From: Planctomycetota bacterium
GTDB taxonomy: Bacteria; Planctomycetota; Planctomycetia; Pirellulales; Pirellulaceae
Assembly: GCA_019347795.1 (NCBI GenBank)
Contig: JAHWKS010000029.1
Span: forward strand, 1 to 14,706
DNA length: 14,706 nucleotides
Reading direction: 5' to 3'
Part shown: positions 1 through 7,740 of the stretch, piece after piece
Layout of the letters: every line of letters begins with the position of its first letter
Numbering within the stretch: position 1 is the first letter of the stretch
Translations under genes and position numbers: made by a program
Notes under the pieces: model-generated
Told to the model about the DNA's origin: nothing
Database searches by the model: none
What the model saw: only the letters and a program-made list of their open reading frames with translations

Positions 1-2
1 CG

Positions 3-194
3 CTAGCGCTGCGCGCGGCGCTTCTTCGCGCGGCGCTCGGCGAGGGCGACGATGAAATGGCCGTCGACGATTCGTGGTTTTTAGGATTAACCGACATCGA
101 CGGAGGTCCAGGAGAAGACTTGTTAGAGATTCTTTCGGCCGATCAATGGCGGCTGGGGCGGCTGAAGTTGCGCAGTATCGAACTTCAACAATAA
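3..194 (+). CDS. 3' end of an unrecognised gene entering from the left edge
   Basis: An open frame runs in from the left edge and ends at TAA 192-194, giving 63 visible C-terminal residues that end in LRSIELQQ. The start lies outside the window; an internal ATG at 57 is an unlikely start because the same frame is open back to the edge. The visible part is Ala/Leu/Arg-rich and then acidic (GEGDDE, DIDGGPGEDLLE) with a basic tail, which looks like a soluble protein end. I recognise no family. It converges on the membrane protein that ends at 230, leaving only about 35 AT-rich bases between them and no clear hairpin. Confidence 0.55.
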   Translation, partial: LALRAALLRAALGEGDDEMAVDDSWFLGLTDIDGGPGEDLLEILSADQWRLGRLKLRSIELQQ

Positions 195-229
195 GCTGTT
201 AATTGTTAATCTGTTTCGCTCGGCCTCGC

Positions 230-643
230 CTACTTTGAAAACGCCCCGGCGAGTGCCAGCAATAGGAGTGCACCTAACACAGACGGCGTAATAAAAAGGA
301 GGATACCGAGAGCTTTGATCCACCATCTCTTCTGCCCAAATGAACCTATGCAAATTCCTGCGTAGGGAGGAAGTGAGGACAGGAATAGCAACAGCATTTC
401 ATATGGAGGGGATTCCCAAGAGAGCAAGCCCCTTAAGAGGAATAGCAGGAGATACGCAGGGGTTGCCACAGAAAGCCAGAATGTTTTATCCCATGTAAGT
501 GCGAATACAACGGAGAGTATCGCCCCAACGACCACGCCCGTTACCCAGTAACTTCTTGGTGGCTTATGGACCATCCCCCATAAGAATCCGACCCAAAGGA
601 GAATGATGAGCGTTAAGCCAGCGGGTGGCGGTAGTGTCGTCAC
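230..643 (-). CDS. small multi-pass membrane protein, unknown function
   Basis: This encodes 137 residues starting at GTG (641-643), with an in-frame stop just upstream and no better start; a Met at residue 24 would cut into the first helix. About five hydrophobic segments are visible, near residues 8-25, 34-50, 55-73, 82-100 and 108-133, joined by short loops with aromatic and basic residues (KPPRSYW, GQKRWW). Such a protein would sit in the cytoplasmic membrane. No catalytic or transport motif is visible and I cannot name a family. No strong Shine-Dalgarno sequence precedes the start. The consistent helix pattern over the whole length makes a real gene likely. It stands alone, convergent with the left-edge gene and on the same strand as the recombinase behind it. 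Confidence 0.6.
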   Translation of the reverse strand: MTTLPPPAGLTLIILLWVGFLWGMVHKPPRSYWVTGVVVGAILSVVFALTWDKTFWLSVATPAYLLLFLLRGLLSWESPPYEMLLLFLSSLPPYAGICIGSFGQKRWWIKALGILLFITPSVLGALLLLALAGAFSK

Positions 644-734
644 GGGATCATTGTATCACGGATGCCCGGGGTCCCAAGGTTATCACTTTGCCCGCGGACT
701 GCTGGTGCGAGGCTGCGCACCGATGGTGCTGACC

Positions 735-1154
735 TCAAATCAGAATCCTCTCAATCTCATCCAGCGTGATCTCGTCACTCGTGCGGTCGTAGAGTTTCGT
801 TGTGCGGGGCGACTCGTGGGCCGCAATGCGCTGGGCGTGCTCCAGGGTTCCCCCATTGTTTAAGTACGCGGTAATCCCCGTCGCGCGGAACGTGTGGCAG
901 CAGATCGACGCCGGCAGCCCCGCGGTCCGCGCACGCCGCTTCACCATCGCCAGAACGTCTCTTCGCTCAATCCGCCGATCGGTCAGGAGTCGACGCCGGT
1001 CCACGGACCGGAAGAGCGGCGTCCGCTTTGACTCGCCGATTCCCGCCGCCGCGATGTACGCATCGAGGTACTCCTCGGCTTTGTGGTGAGTTGGCACTTC
1101 ATGATACTTCCCCCCCCCCCTTCTCGCGCCGGCTGTACCACCAGCGTTTGCCAT
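735..1154 (-). CDS. C-terminal catalytic part of a frameshifted tyrosine recombinase
   Basis: This frame carries the catalytic half of a XerC/D-like site-specific recombinase, which cuts and rejoins DNA through a tyrosine. The true reading starts at the G tract (1110-1120 on the plus strand); the first few residues (MANAGGTAGARR) are out-of-frame noise. After it come GKYHEVPTHHKAEEYLDAYI (the beta-hairpin lysine region), the HxxR motif in CHTFRATGIT, the second histidine in AAHES and the tyrosine nucleophile in TKLYDR, followed by a helical tail. With the upstream frame the protein would be about 326 residues, normal for the family. Losing one G (11 to 10), or four, would join the frames as EKGG(G)KYHEV. 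It is either a recently broken gene, a slippage-switched one, or a sequencing error. The family is clear; the functional state is not. Confidence 0.85.
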   Translation of the reverse strand: MANAGGTAGARRGGGKYHEVPTHHKAEEYLDAYIAAAGIGESKRTPLFRSVDRRRLLTDRRIERRDVLAMVKRRARTAGLPASICCHTFRATGITAYLNNGGTLEHAQRIAAHESPRTTKLYDRTSDEITLDEIERILI

Positions 1155-1716
1155 CAGCGAAGTAGTCCTCCACGTTCATGCCGATGACGGCCGACACGCG
1201 GGCGAAGCTGAAGATCATGGTGCCGATCATCGCACGGTCGCGCAGGCCCACAATCGATTGTGCATCAATCGAATCGAGGAGCTGGCGAGCTTGGTCGCTG
1301 TCGAGCACCGGCGTCTTGCCGCGCTTGATGACGTGCTGAGGCCCGCGAACTGACGCGGCCGGATTCATCGGAATCACCTGCCCGACCACCAGCCAATCGC
1401 AAAGCACGCGGATGGCGGCCAAATGCTGCTTCACGCTCGGCCGGTCCAGATGCCCGCCGACTTCCTCTACGTAGGCGGCGACGGCGAAGGGGCTGAGGTC
1501 GCGGAGCGAGATCCCCCGATCTGAGCACCAGTTCGAGAATCGGATCACCGCCCGGAGGTATGCCTCGCGCGTGTTGCGGTTCCGAATGTGGGCAGCGAAG
1601 AATTCCAGGTAACGGCGACATGTTTGATCGCCGGCGTCAACGAAGAGCCGCGGGACCACTCCCCCGCCGCCCGACAGAAGTTGACCGGCCGATGAAACGA
1701 TGGCCAGGTCACTCAT
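1099..1716 (-). CDS. N-terminal part of the same tyrosine recombinase
   Basis: This ATG-started frame holds the SAM-like core-binding domain (about residues 32-125, with YLEFFAAHIRNRNTREAYLR and RPSVKQHLAAIRVLCDWLV) and the beginning of the catalytic domain, including the first catalytic arginine in FSFARVSAVIGM. It reads through KRWWYSRREKGGG and stops three codons after the 11-base G run, so alone it lacks HxxR and the tyrosine and cannot recombine DNA. The downstream frame supplies those residues. A diverged copy lies at about 11940-12695 on the same strand and is near-identical over RPSVKQHLAAIR and NPAASVRGPQHVIKRGK. No strong ribosome binding site precedes the start. It may belong to an integrative element whose limits I cannot fix. 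Confidence 0.85.
   Translation of the reverse strand: MSDLAIVSSAGQLLSGGGGVVPRLFVDAGDQTCRRYLEFFAAHIRNRNTREAYLRAVIRFSNWCSDRGISLRDLSPFAVAAYVEEVGGHLDRPSVKQHLAAIRVLCDWLVVGQVIPMNPAASVRGPQHVIKRGKTPVLDSDQARQLLDSIDAQSIVGLRDRAMIGTMIFSFARVSAVIGMNVEDYFADGKRWWYSRREKGGGEVS
1110..1120. repeat. C11 (G11 on the coding strand) homopolymer at the recombinase frame break
   Basis: Eleven consecutive C bases sit exactly where the two recombinase frames meet. Removing one base joins KGGG to KYHEV. A tract of this length is prone to replication slippage and to sequencing error. Confidence 0.9.
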
Positions 1717-1894
1717 TGTTGCCGACGGGAGGAATGCGGGCGGGAGGGCAGTGCATAAAGGACGTTATGGGTTCTTCTCGCAGAGTACGGCAGCGGGCGG
1801 CGACCGTCGAGTTGCAAAGCCACAATTCGCGATTTCTCGTAACCCTTTCGTCCGCACGGCATCGGTTCAGGTCAAACGCAACGAAGTTACCTCT

Positions 1895-2139
1895 ATGTCA
1901 AACACGCCGCAGCCGAGTTGCGTCTTCCCGCAATGGACCGTACCGTCACCTCCGATGCCTCTCCTCCCGAGCCGCGAAGAACTACTGATCGTGTCGGCGC
2001 AGTACGTGCATGAGCACCCCGACTCCCCGGACAAGCCCAGCATGATCCGGGAGATCATCGACGACGCACGCGCGATGGGGAGCGCGACGAGATCGCGCCG
2101 GCGACGCGGGACGCGATCCTCGCGATCTTTCAGGTGTAA
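1895..2139 (+). pseudogene. small unknown gene with one frameshift
   Basis: ATG 1895 opens a frame reading MSNTPQPSCVFPQ, then LPSREELLIVSAQYVHEHPD and MIREIIDDAR. Near 2065-2080 (around GCGCGATGGGG) the sensible reading moves by one base to GERDEIAPATRDAILAIFQV and stops at TAA 2137-2139. The two parts together give about 81 residues of even, helix-prone sequence, whereas staying in the first frame yields a run of Arg/Ser typical of out-of-frame GC-rich DNA. It is divergent from the recombinase, about 180 bases from its start, so it could be a small accessory or regulatory protein of the same element. I do not recognise the family. The break could be mutational or a sequencing error. Confidence 0.45.
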
Positions 2140-2195
2140 GAGCCCTGGTTCCCGGGACGTCACTGTCTCTGGCAGCATCGTTCCCACGGTTTCCC

Positions 2196-2738
2196 ATGGT
2201 CATCCGATCCTGTTTTGCGTCGCAGGGAAGCGGCAGATGCCAGATCGCTGTCGCTGCTAGAATCCTGACCGGGCTCACGCTCGTGCTGGTCGGGGCGGCC
2301 GTGGTCGATGCGCGCACCGGCCCACGCCTCGCACCCGTGCCGGCCGGGCGGGGTGTGCTGCGACCGCGGTCACACGCACTGCCGCCCCTCGCGCCCGCGG
2401 CCGACGCCGACGGTGATTCGTCCGAGGCCGTCGCTGAACGACGTGCGCTGGTGCCCCGCCGTGCGGCCCGGTGCGTTCGATGTCCGCCCGCGGTACGAGC
2501 CACGCCGCTCCGCGTACCCGACCAGGTACCGCCCGGCGCACGTCCCGTTCCTGTGGAAGGCGCGGTGGCGGTGACCAGGCGCCCGCGTGAGCGGGCCGAC
2601 GCCGACGGCGGGCAACCATCGCGCGTCGCCTTGTCAGCGGTATTCGCCGATTCCCGCTGTGCGTCGCACACGCGTCCTTCTTTCATCCTCAGTTGTCGCT
2701 TGCCAAAGAGCCTGCTTGCGGGCGGTGGATCCAGATGA
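2196..2738 (+). CDS. doubtful: Pro/Arg-rich exported-protein-like frame
   Basis: From ATG 2196 the first about 40 residues contain a hydrophobic run, RILTGLTLVLVGAAVVDA, that resembles a signal peptide. The rest of this frame is Pro/Arg/Ala-rich. A second plus frame (2308-2574) reads a more protein-like tail (RPRPSLNDVRWCPAVRPG, ending FLWKARWR), so a small basic exported protein with a frameshift near 2310-2390 is possible. All frames are open here because of the high GC, which is weak evidence for coding. I name no function, and this may simply be non-coding DNA. Confidence 0.22.
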   Translation: MVIRSCFASQGSGRCQIAVAARILTGLTLVLVGAAVVDARTGPRLAPVPAGRGVLRPRSHALPPLAPAADADGDSSEAVAERRALVPRRAARCVRCPPAVRATPLRVPDQVPPGARPVPVEGAVAVTRRPRERADADGGQPSRVALSAVFADSRCASHTRPSFILSCRLPKSLLAGGGSR

Positions 2739-2739
2739 G

Positions 2740-2973
2740 GCAAACGATCGATGGCAGCCCTTTAGTCGCAGCAGCTGCGCGAAGGTGGAGTGACTGAAGA
2801 TGATGATCGCTTTGGCACACACGGCCACCCATTCGTACACGGCTACGGTGGGTGCTTGCGGCGGCACCCGCTCTGTCTCAAAATGGACCCGCTCTTTTCG
2901 TGGCGATTTCGCCAGTCAACCAGTTTTGGGTGCCGCGCCAAGCTGCCATACCATTTGCACCTTCCGAAGGGCT
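2740..2973. other. apparently non-coding stretch upstream of the AGE gene
   Basis: I see no convincing gene here. Several short frames are open on both strands but none has a ribosome binding site with protein-like composition. It should contain the promoter of the gene at 2988, but I could not single out a -35/-10 pair. Confidence 0.4.
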
Positions 2974-2982
2974 GAGGAGAGG
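2974..2982 (+). promoter_or_regulatory. Shine-Dalgarno site for the AGE-family gene
   Basis: GAGGAGAGG ends five bases before ATG 2988, a strong purine-rich site that fixes the start chosen for the gene. Confidence 0.75.
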
Positions 2983-2987
2983 TCCCA

Positions 2988-4517
2988 ATGAATCGCCTGC
3001 CATCCTCATTCTTTCCCTTTGCGCGTTTGTTGCTCGGGGCCGTGTTGCTCGTGGCGACGACGGGCGTTCCACTATGGACGGCGGAGCCCGATCGATCCAT
3101 CGAGGCTCTTCCATCTGGCAAACGCTGGACTGTCCATGTGTACCGCGACCTGCTGCCGTTTTGGACAAGCGCGGCGGCCGTTGGCGAGCCTGAGGGAGCG
3201 TTTCCCACTTTCCGCTACGACGACGGGGCGGTTGTTGATCCCACGCGGCCGCTGCGCGACGAATACCGCCGGTTGGGAGCATCCCACCCTTGGATCACCA
3301 ACCGCCTCGACCGAAAATACGTCCGCATGCTCTCTCGGCAAACGTATCTGTACGGCGTCGGTTACCATTTGACGGGAGACCCGCGGCTGTTGGCCTTGGC
3401 TAAGGCGGGAGTCGACGAGATCTTTGCGACTGCGATGGAGTCAGACGGCAGCTTTGCTTCGTGGTTCGAGCGAGGGCAAGGGCAACCAGGCCCAGAGTTC
3501 CGCACCAGCCAAGACTTGTCGTACGCGTTGCTCGGACCGAGCTTCTACTACTATTTGACCCGCGACGAAGATGTGCTGCGGCGAATCCTGAAAGCGAAGC
3601 GTTATATCTTTCAGGCGTACGGCGATCCGGAGCGGCCTGGACGGCTGCGCTGGATTAACGCCGACTTTGTGGATCCACCGGACGAGCATCGTCGTTCGCA
3701 GCAGGAGCTGGTGGCGCTGCTCGACCAGGTGAATGCCTACATGTTGCTGCTGACGCCGATTCTCCCGGAGCGAACGCGAGAGGAGTGGCGGCGGGACCTG
3801 ATCGCGTTGGCCGAGAAGATTAGAGACGACTACTACAGTGAGGATCTGAACGTGTTCTGGGGGCGCATTGATGCTCCAGAGCATCGGCAACTTGGCGGCC
3901 ACCATGTCGATTTCGGGCACACGATCAAATCGTTTTGGATGCTGTATCTCATTGGCCAGCATTTCGACCGCCAGGATCTTGTCGAGTTTGCTCGCCCCCG
4001 CGCTATCCGCGTGCTGGAGGAGGCATATCTCCCCGAAATGAAAGCATGGGGAGAAAAGAAATTGCAGGATGGAGCAATTCAGCACAACCGCGTCTGGTGG
4101 ATCTACGCTGAACTGGATCAGATGGCGGCTACTCTCATGCTGGATGAGACACTGCGTGATGAGATGGCTTCCTACTTGGCACCGACGTATGACTACTGGT
4201 TCAGCGAGCTGGTGGACCACGAACACGGTGAGGTCTGGCACATGATCGACGCGCAGACAGGCGAGCGAGAATTTCCGAAGGTCCATCTATGGAAAAACGG
4301 ATTCCATTCCTTTGAGCACGCTCTGGTCGGATACATTACCGGCCAAGCCGCCCGAGGCCGACCAGTGGAGCTGTACTATGCGTTCAAGAACGGGCCGGCC
4401 GATACGGAGATTCAGCCCTACTACTATCGTGCCGAGGCGCGTCAGGTACAGCGGGAGGAGCACGTCGGTCAAAACCGACAGGCGAGGTGGCGCGTCGTGT
4501 TCAACAATGTGCGTTAA
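2988..4517 (+). CDS. exported AGE-superfamily (N-acylglucosamine 2-epimerase-like) protein
   Basis: This encodes 509 residues with a strong ribosome binding site. Residues 1-32 form a signal peptide: basic start, hydrophobic core LLLGAVLLVATTG, and a likely cut after WTA. The rest has the alpha/alpha-toroid pattern of the AGE superfamily, whose members epimerise or isomerise sugars such as N-acetylglucosamine, mannose or cellobiose. Recognisable landmarks in order are SRQTYLYGVGYHLTGD, VDFGHTIKSFWMLYL (in the place of the family's HxGHxxE segment), HNRVWWIYAELDQMAATL (in the place of the W-Q/E-E helix) and LWKNGFHSFEHALVGYI near the C-terminus. Several histidines are therefore where the family's active site lies. 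The exact substrate cannot be read from the sequence, and a hydrolase or lyase role within the same fold is possible. It is exported, so it probably acts on sugars outside the cytoplasm. It converges on the GMC-DUF1080 gene. It has no frame damage, unlike most of the window. Confidence 0.82.
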   Translation: MNRLPSSFFPFARLLLGAVLLVATTGVPLWTAEPDRSIEALPSGKRWTVHVYRDLLPFWTSAAAVGEPEGAFPTFRYDDGAVVDPTRPLRDEYRRLGASHPWITNRLDRKYVRMLSRQTYLYGVGYHLTGDPRLLALAKAGVDEIFATAMESDGSFASWFERGQGQPGPEFRTSQDLSYALLGPSFYYYLTRDEDVLRRILKAKRYIFQAYGDPERPGRLRWINADFVDPPDEHRRSQQELVALLDQVNAYMLLLTPILPERTREEWRRDLIALAEKIRDDYYSEDLNVFWGRIDAPEHRQLGGHHVDFGHTIKSFWMLYLIGQHFDRQDLVEFARPRAIRVLEEAYLPEMKAWGEKKLQDGAIQHNRVWWIYAELDQMAATLMLDETLRDEMASYLAPTYDYWFSELVDHEHGEVWHMIDAQTGEREFPKVHLWKNGFHSFEHALVGYITGQAARGRPVELYYAFKNGPADTEIQPYYYRAEARQVQREEHVGQNRQARWRVVFNNVR

Positions 4518-4650
4518 TCGGAAGGTTAACGTTCTCGCGTTATTGTCGGATCGCCCAGAGCCGTGTGGGGCGAAATCGCGTTCGGCGGCTCCAGGAGGAA
4601 TGGGCCGGCTACACGGACCGAGTCGGGAGGCGTGTCTCAAAGAGCCTCGC

Positions 4651-4667
4651 GGGATCGCCCCGATCCC
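4651..4667. terminator. possible shared terminator hairpin between convergent genes
   Basis: GGGATCG-CCC-CGATCCC forms a perfect 7-bp stem with a 3-base loop, just before the end of the minus-strand gene and about 130 bases after the plus-strand stop. On the plus strand it is followed by CGTTTGTTG, only a weak T tract. A bidirectional role is plausible but unproven. Confidence 0.3.
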
Positions 4668-4678
4668 CGTTTGTTGCG

Positions 4679-7075
4679 TCAAAAAGGAAGGGCTTCGATT
4701 GCGACACTGCGAAATGTGACTGGTGTTCCGTGGTTCTGCAATCCGATATACCCCTCCTCGCCGCGGCTGCCCTCGAAACGCTGGATGATGTGCTCGTCAT
4801 TGAGCCAAACATCGTATGTCTGTCCCACAACTTGGATTACGAACCGGTTCCAAGGGTCAGCCGACGCGGGATCTTTCGACACCATGTTACTCGGGCTTCG
4901 GATGCCATAAATGGCACCGGTCTGATAGATCGGCTTCCCGTGTTCAGCGGGATCATCGTCTGCGCCGATGTCATCGATCTGGACTTCGTACCCTCGGTCA
5001 ACCGCCTCCCACGGATTTCCGGCCGGATCTGGAAAGCGGAGGAACACTCCAGAATTGTCCGAGCGGGCCGCGACCCGCCACTCGACGGAGAGCTTGAAAT
5101 TCCGGAGCTGCCATTTGCTGAACCAAAGCAATCCCATGCCACCTTCCGCCACGATGCCACCGGCACCATCGTCCCGGAAGGTGCCGGCACCGGCGTGGTA
5201 CCAGTGCCTGCGCTCAGCCGGCGCGAGCGCTTCGACAGGGCCATCATGCGGCGTTAGCACGGGAGCCCTGGCGATCTTGTGGGCGGTCCTGCGTGCCAAC
5301 GCGGTGCCGGTAAGCATTGGATTCGGCGAACCAATAGTTGGGAAGAGTGCGGGGCCCGCGACATAGGCATTAGCGATGTGGTGGAATCGTCCCCATGCAT
5401 CGGTCACGGAATCATTCGGGTCCGTGCCCATCCAAAGGGTGCCGGCCTCGTGGTGCGTGGTGCCGAGTCCGTCGCGTACGCCCCCCGATGGGCTTCCTTT
5501 AGGGGCGTGCGGCGGCGGAATTCGTCTCCAAACACTGCCCCAGTTGTGTTCCCAGAGGTACTCGATGGAACCGCCTGCCGCGAACACCTGCGCGACTTTC
5601 TCCGCTGCGGTATCCATGTCGCCCCACAGGCGTTGGTCCCGATCGGTCGGTTCAAGAGTAACCTGAGCCCTTCCTTGAGCATCAATCTTCACATGACTCT
5701 TGCCGCTTGCGGAACGGTCCGATTCCATTTCACCAATCCCACGGATAACCATGATAAGGAACCGGTCGTCCACTTCGCGGAAGTAGTCGAGTTGTTCCAC
5801 ACTCGGTACCGTCTTGAATAGCTCGGCTTCTTGATCGGGATTGAGAGGAGTGGGATTCCCGTATGCCGTAATTTGGAAATGAAAGTGGCCATGCTGGCTT
5901 TTGCCTTTCAGGAACAATGCGGAGGCTTCGAGTTCGCTCGGCAGGTGCTGAAACGTGCTGCGCGGCAGCCGCACGACCAGGTTCGACCGCAGGTGGGCCA
6001 TGAGATTGCGGCCCATCAGACTGCGATCGAAGGAGACCTTGGCCATCCGGGTCGACTCGATCGTGCCCAGGGCAATGACGACTTTGCCGCGATTGCTAAG
6101 CGTCAGCGTGTCGTTCTTCACGGTCTTCACCAGCTGTGGTGCCCCGTTCACGATCTGCGGGGCGATCTCGGCATATTCGATTTCTGCACTCTGAACGCGG
6201 CAGTTCTGCTCATTGAGTTTCGTCACCTTGCAATTTGGCACGATCAGAAGGCGCTTACGAGCGTCGTCGGCAAATGCCACTTCGGCTCCCGCGCGTCGTG
6301 CCGCGCTTGCCAGGAGCGGCACCGAACTGAATTTGCTCACGGGAAGAAAGCCTGATCGCGGCGCCGCTGACTGCACGGCGAGCGGCGCCTCCAGATCGGC
6401 TTCCTCGAACACGTGGAAAACGAACGGCACCGCGCCTCGATTGATTCCTTGGAACAGGCGCTGCCGCAATGCACAGTGGAGTGGACCGAAGATGAAGTCG
6501 TTCGTTGTATCCGTGCCGAGTTGGCGCTTGGCTTCGGGAAACCGCCGACCCTTCAAGTCCTCTACAAGCTCACGTGGCCACGTCTCCAGTTCGGAGTCGA
6601 GGAGTTCGGGCGACCAGCCGCCCCAAAACAGGGACCGGCCACCGACGACGTAAGCAAGGCCGGGAAACGGCACGTTTCCCGTCCAGGGTGTGTTGCTGGG
6701 ATTCGGATCGAGTTCGTCGGGGAAGTTGCCCAGGCCGAGATTGAGCCCAACAGGCATGTTTTGGATATGCTCGGGGAGGCCATGCGGACCCGCCTCCAAC
6801 ACCACGATGCGGTGCGGGGGGTGCGGCGGTCCGCTCAATGCGTTTGTTGCTGGGTCGGCGATCGGTGACGGCGGCTGTGAAGGTATTGCATCGGGAGATT
6901 CCAATCGGAAGAGGTGCTCGGCCAGGATGGCACCGAACGACCCGCCTCCCACCACCAGCACATCGATCTGGCCGGTTATGGCCTCGCCCACAATGTTGTA
7001 AACCCAACGGCCGGCAGCGTCCTTGGTGAAGGCCGTCACAGTGAGGGGCATGGGAATCGGTGGTAGATTGGGCAT
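4679..7075 (-). CDS. GMC flavin oxidoreductase fused to a DUF1080 (3-keto-glycoside hydrolase-type) domain
   Basis: This encodes 798 residues. Residues 36-602 are a GMC-family FAD enzyme. They carry the FAD-binding VVGGGSFGA (41-49), VVLEAG with the ribose-binding Glu at 94, GGRSLFWGGW (145-154), GTIESTRMA (337-345) and the C-terminal signature with the active-site histidine in HHEAGTLWMG (541-550). DAWGRFHHIANAYVAGPALF follows, and then GSPNPMLTG, where Asn585 would be the second catalytic position. Residues about 623-797 are a DUF1080 beta-sandwich domain (LRNFKLSVEWRVAARSDNSG, RGYEVQIDD, PWNRFVIQVVGQTYDVWLN, EEGYIGLQNHG). DUF1080 domains are known to act on 3-keto-glycosides, so a sugar oxidase domain followed by this domain suggests oxidation then bond cleavage by one chain. 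A Pro-rich insert (63-87) interrupts the Rossmann fold. No signal peptide is visible, so it appears cytoplasmic unless exported otherwise. The ribosome binding site is weak (AGGTG); Met9 is an alternative start. Intact. Confidence 0.88.
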   Translation of the reverse strand: MPNLPPIPMPLTVTAFTKDAAGRWVYNIVGEAITGQIDVLVVGGGSFGAILAEHLFRLESPDAIPSQPPSPIADPATNALSGPPHPPHRIVVLEAGPHGLPEHIQNMPVGLNLGLGNFPDELDPNPSNTPWTGNVPFPGLAYVVGGRSLFWGGWSPELLDSELETWPRELVEDLKGRRFPEAKRQLGTDTTNDFIFGPLHCALRQRLFQGINRGAVPFVFHVFEEADLEAPLAVQSAAPRSGFLPVSKFSSVPLLASAARRAGAEVAFADDARKRLLIVPNCKVTKLNEQNCRVQSAEIEYAEIAPQIVNGAPQLVKTVKNDTLTLSNRGKVVIALGTIESTRMAKVSFDRSLMGRNLMAHLRSNLVVRLPRSTFQHLPSELEASALFLKGKSQHGHFHFQITAYGNPTPLNPDQEAELFKTVPSVEQLDYFREVDDRFLIMVIRGIGEMESDRSASGKSHVKIDAQGRAQVTLEPTDRDQRLWGDMDTAAEKVAQVFAAGGSIEYLWEHNWGSVWRRIPPPHAPKGSPSGGVRDGLGTTHHEAGTLWMGTDPNDSVTDAWGRFHHIANAYVAGPALFPTIGSPNPMLTGTALARRTAHKIARAPVLTPHDGPVEALAPAERRHWYHAGAGTFRDDGAGGIVAEGGMGLLWFSKWQLRNFKLSVEWRVAARSDNSGVFLRFPDPAGNPWEAVDRGYEVQIDDIGADDDPAEHGKPIYQTGAIYGIRSPSNMVSKDPASADPWNRFVIQVVGQTYDVWLNDEHIIQRFEGSRGEEGYIGLQNHGTPVTFRSVAIEALPF

Positions 7076-7432
7076 GGAGGCACCTATAACGAGGTTGAAA
7101 CGTCACACATGGTCCAATTGCCAGGACGCGTTCGAGGCACACGACGGGCAGCCGCACGTTCGCTTCGCCCGCACTATGCCGCGGACGAGGCGGGGTGGCC
7201 GATAGGAACCCCGGTTGTCTATCGAAGCTGAATCCTGCCGTTGCAAGTCACCTCCGTTCCACAGATTTGAACGGCGACTGAATTGGAACTGGACAGCAAC
7301 TGAGGATCAAGTAGCTTCGGTCGTCGGTTCGCGCCGATGAGTGGCAGGATTCCGGACGCCACCGGCCCGCCGCGCGCCCCCCTTGCTTGCCGCGCCCTTG
7401 CCGTCTCGCCCGGGCCGGAGCACCATCGCGCG
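7076..7432. other. stretch without a supportable gene
   Basis: I find no convincing gene. A minus-strand frame ending at 7219 finishes with a protein-like tail (VAVQICGTEVTCNGRIQLR) but lacks a sensible N-terminal part, so it could be a degraded gene end. The region upstream of 7075 should hold the promoter of the GMC-DUF1080 gene; I could not pick one out. Confidence 0.35.
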
Positions 7433-7627
7433 ATGGTGCTCGAAGCAGCGCTGCTGGTCGTGGTCACGTTCACGCTCTCGCAGATCCCCCTGCCGCGCTC
7501 CGCGCAGCTTCTCATCCTGCTCGGCGCCGCGGCCCTCTGCCTGCCCTCCCTGTGTCTCGCCGCACGGCGGTCTCCCGCCGCCGGCCAGCTGGTTGCTTGG
7601 AACCGCTGGAGCGTTCCCAGATCGTGA
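7433..7627 (+). CDS. doubtful: short hydrophobic protein or membrane-protein fragment
   Basis: From ATG 7433 the frame reads MVLEAALLVVVTFTLSQIPL, then a second hydrophobic run LLILLGAAALCLPSLCLAA and a basic tail, about 64 residues in all. Third codon positions are mostly G or C, as expected for a coding frame in DNA of this composition, and the two hydrophobic runs would fit a two-helix membrane peptide. There is no clear ribosome binding site and the same frame is open upstream to ATG 7337. It could be a broken piece of a larger membrane protein or a chance frame. I assign no function. Confidence 0.25.
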   Translation: MVLEAALLVVVTFTLSQIPLPRSAQLLILLGAAALCLPSLCLAARRSPAAGQLVAWNRWSVPRS

Positions 7628-7740
7628 TGTTTGGTCGGGTCATGTGACTCGGTCCTCCCACATGCTTGTAGCTTGAAAACGTCGTTCCCGGTGCGCAACA
7701 AATTCGCACGAATTAGCACACCACAACTTCTTGGTCGGCG

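Noticed and set aside
1982..2743. A 253-residue minus-strand frame in GC-rich DNA
   Set aside because: It is almost entirely Arg/Ala/Thr/Gly/Ser with no domain signature; frames stay open by composition in this stretch.
3441..4286. A 281-residue minus-strand frame inside the AGE gene
   Set aside because: It is the antisense shadow of a gene with a clear signal peptide, ribosome binding site and family motifs.
6413..6868. Plus-strand frames of 150 residues or more opposite the GMC-DUF1080 gene (also 4487-5257, 5279-5821, 5831-6355)
   Set aside because: All are antisense to a continuous 798-codon gene with conserved FAD and DUF1080 motifs throughout.
7219..7719. A 166-residue minus-strand frame
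   Set aside because: Only the last about 25 residues look protein-like; the rest is low-complexity Arg/Ala/Gly with no start signal or motif.
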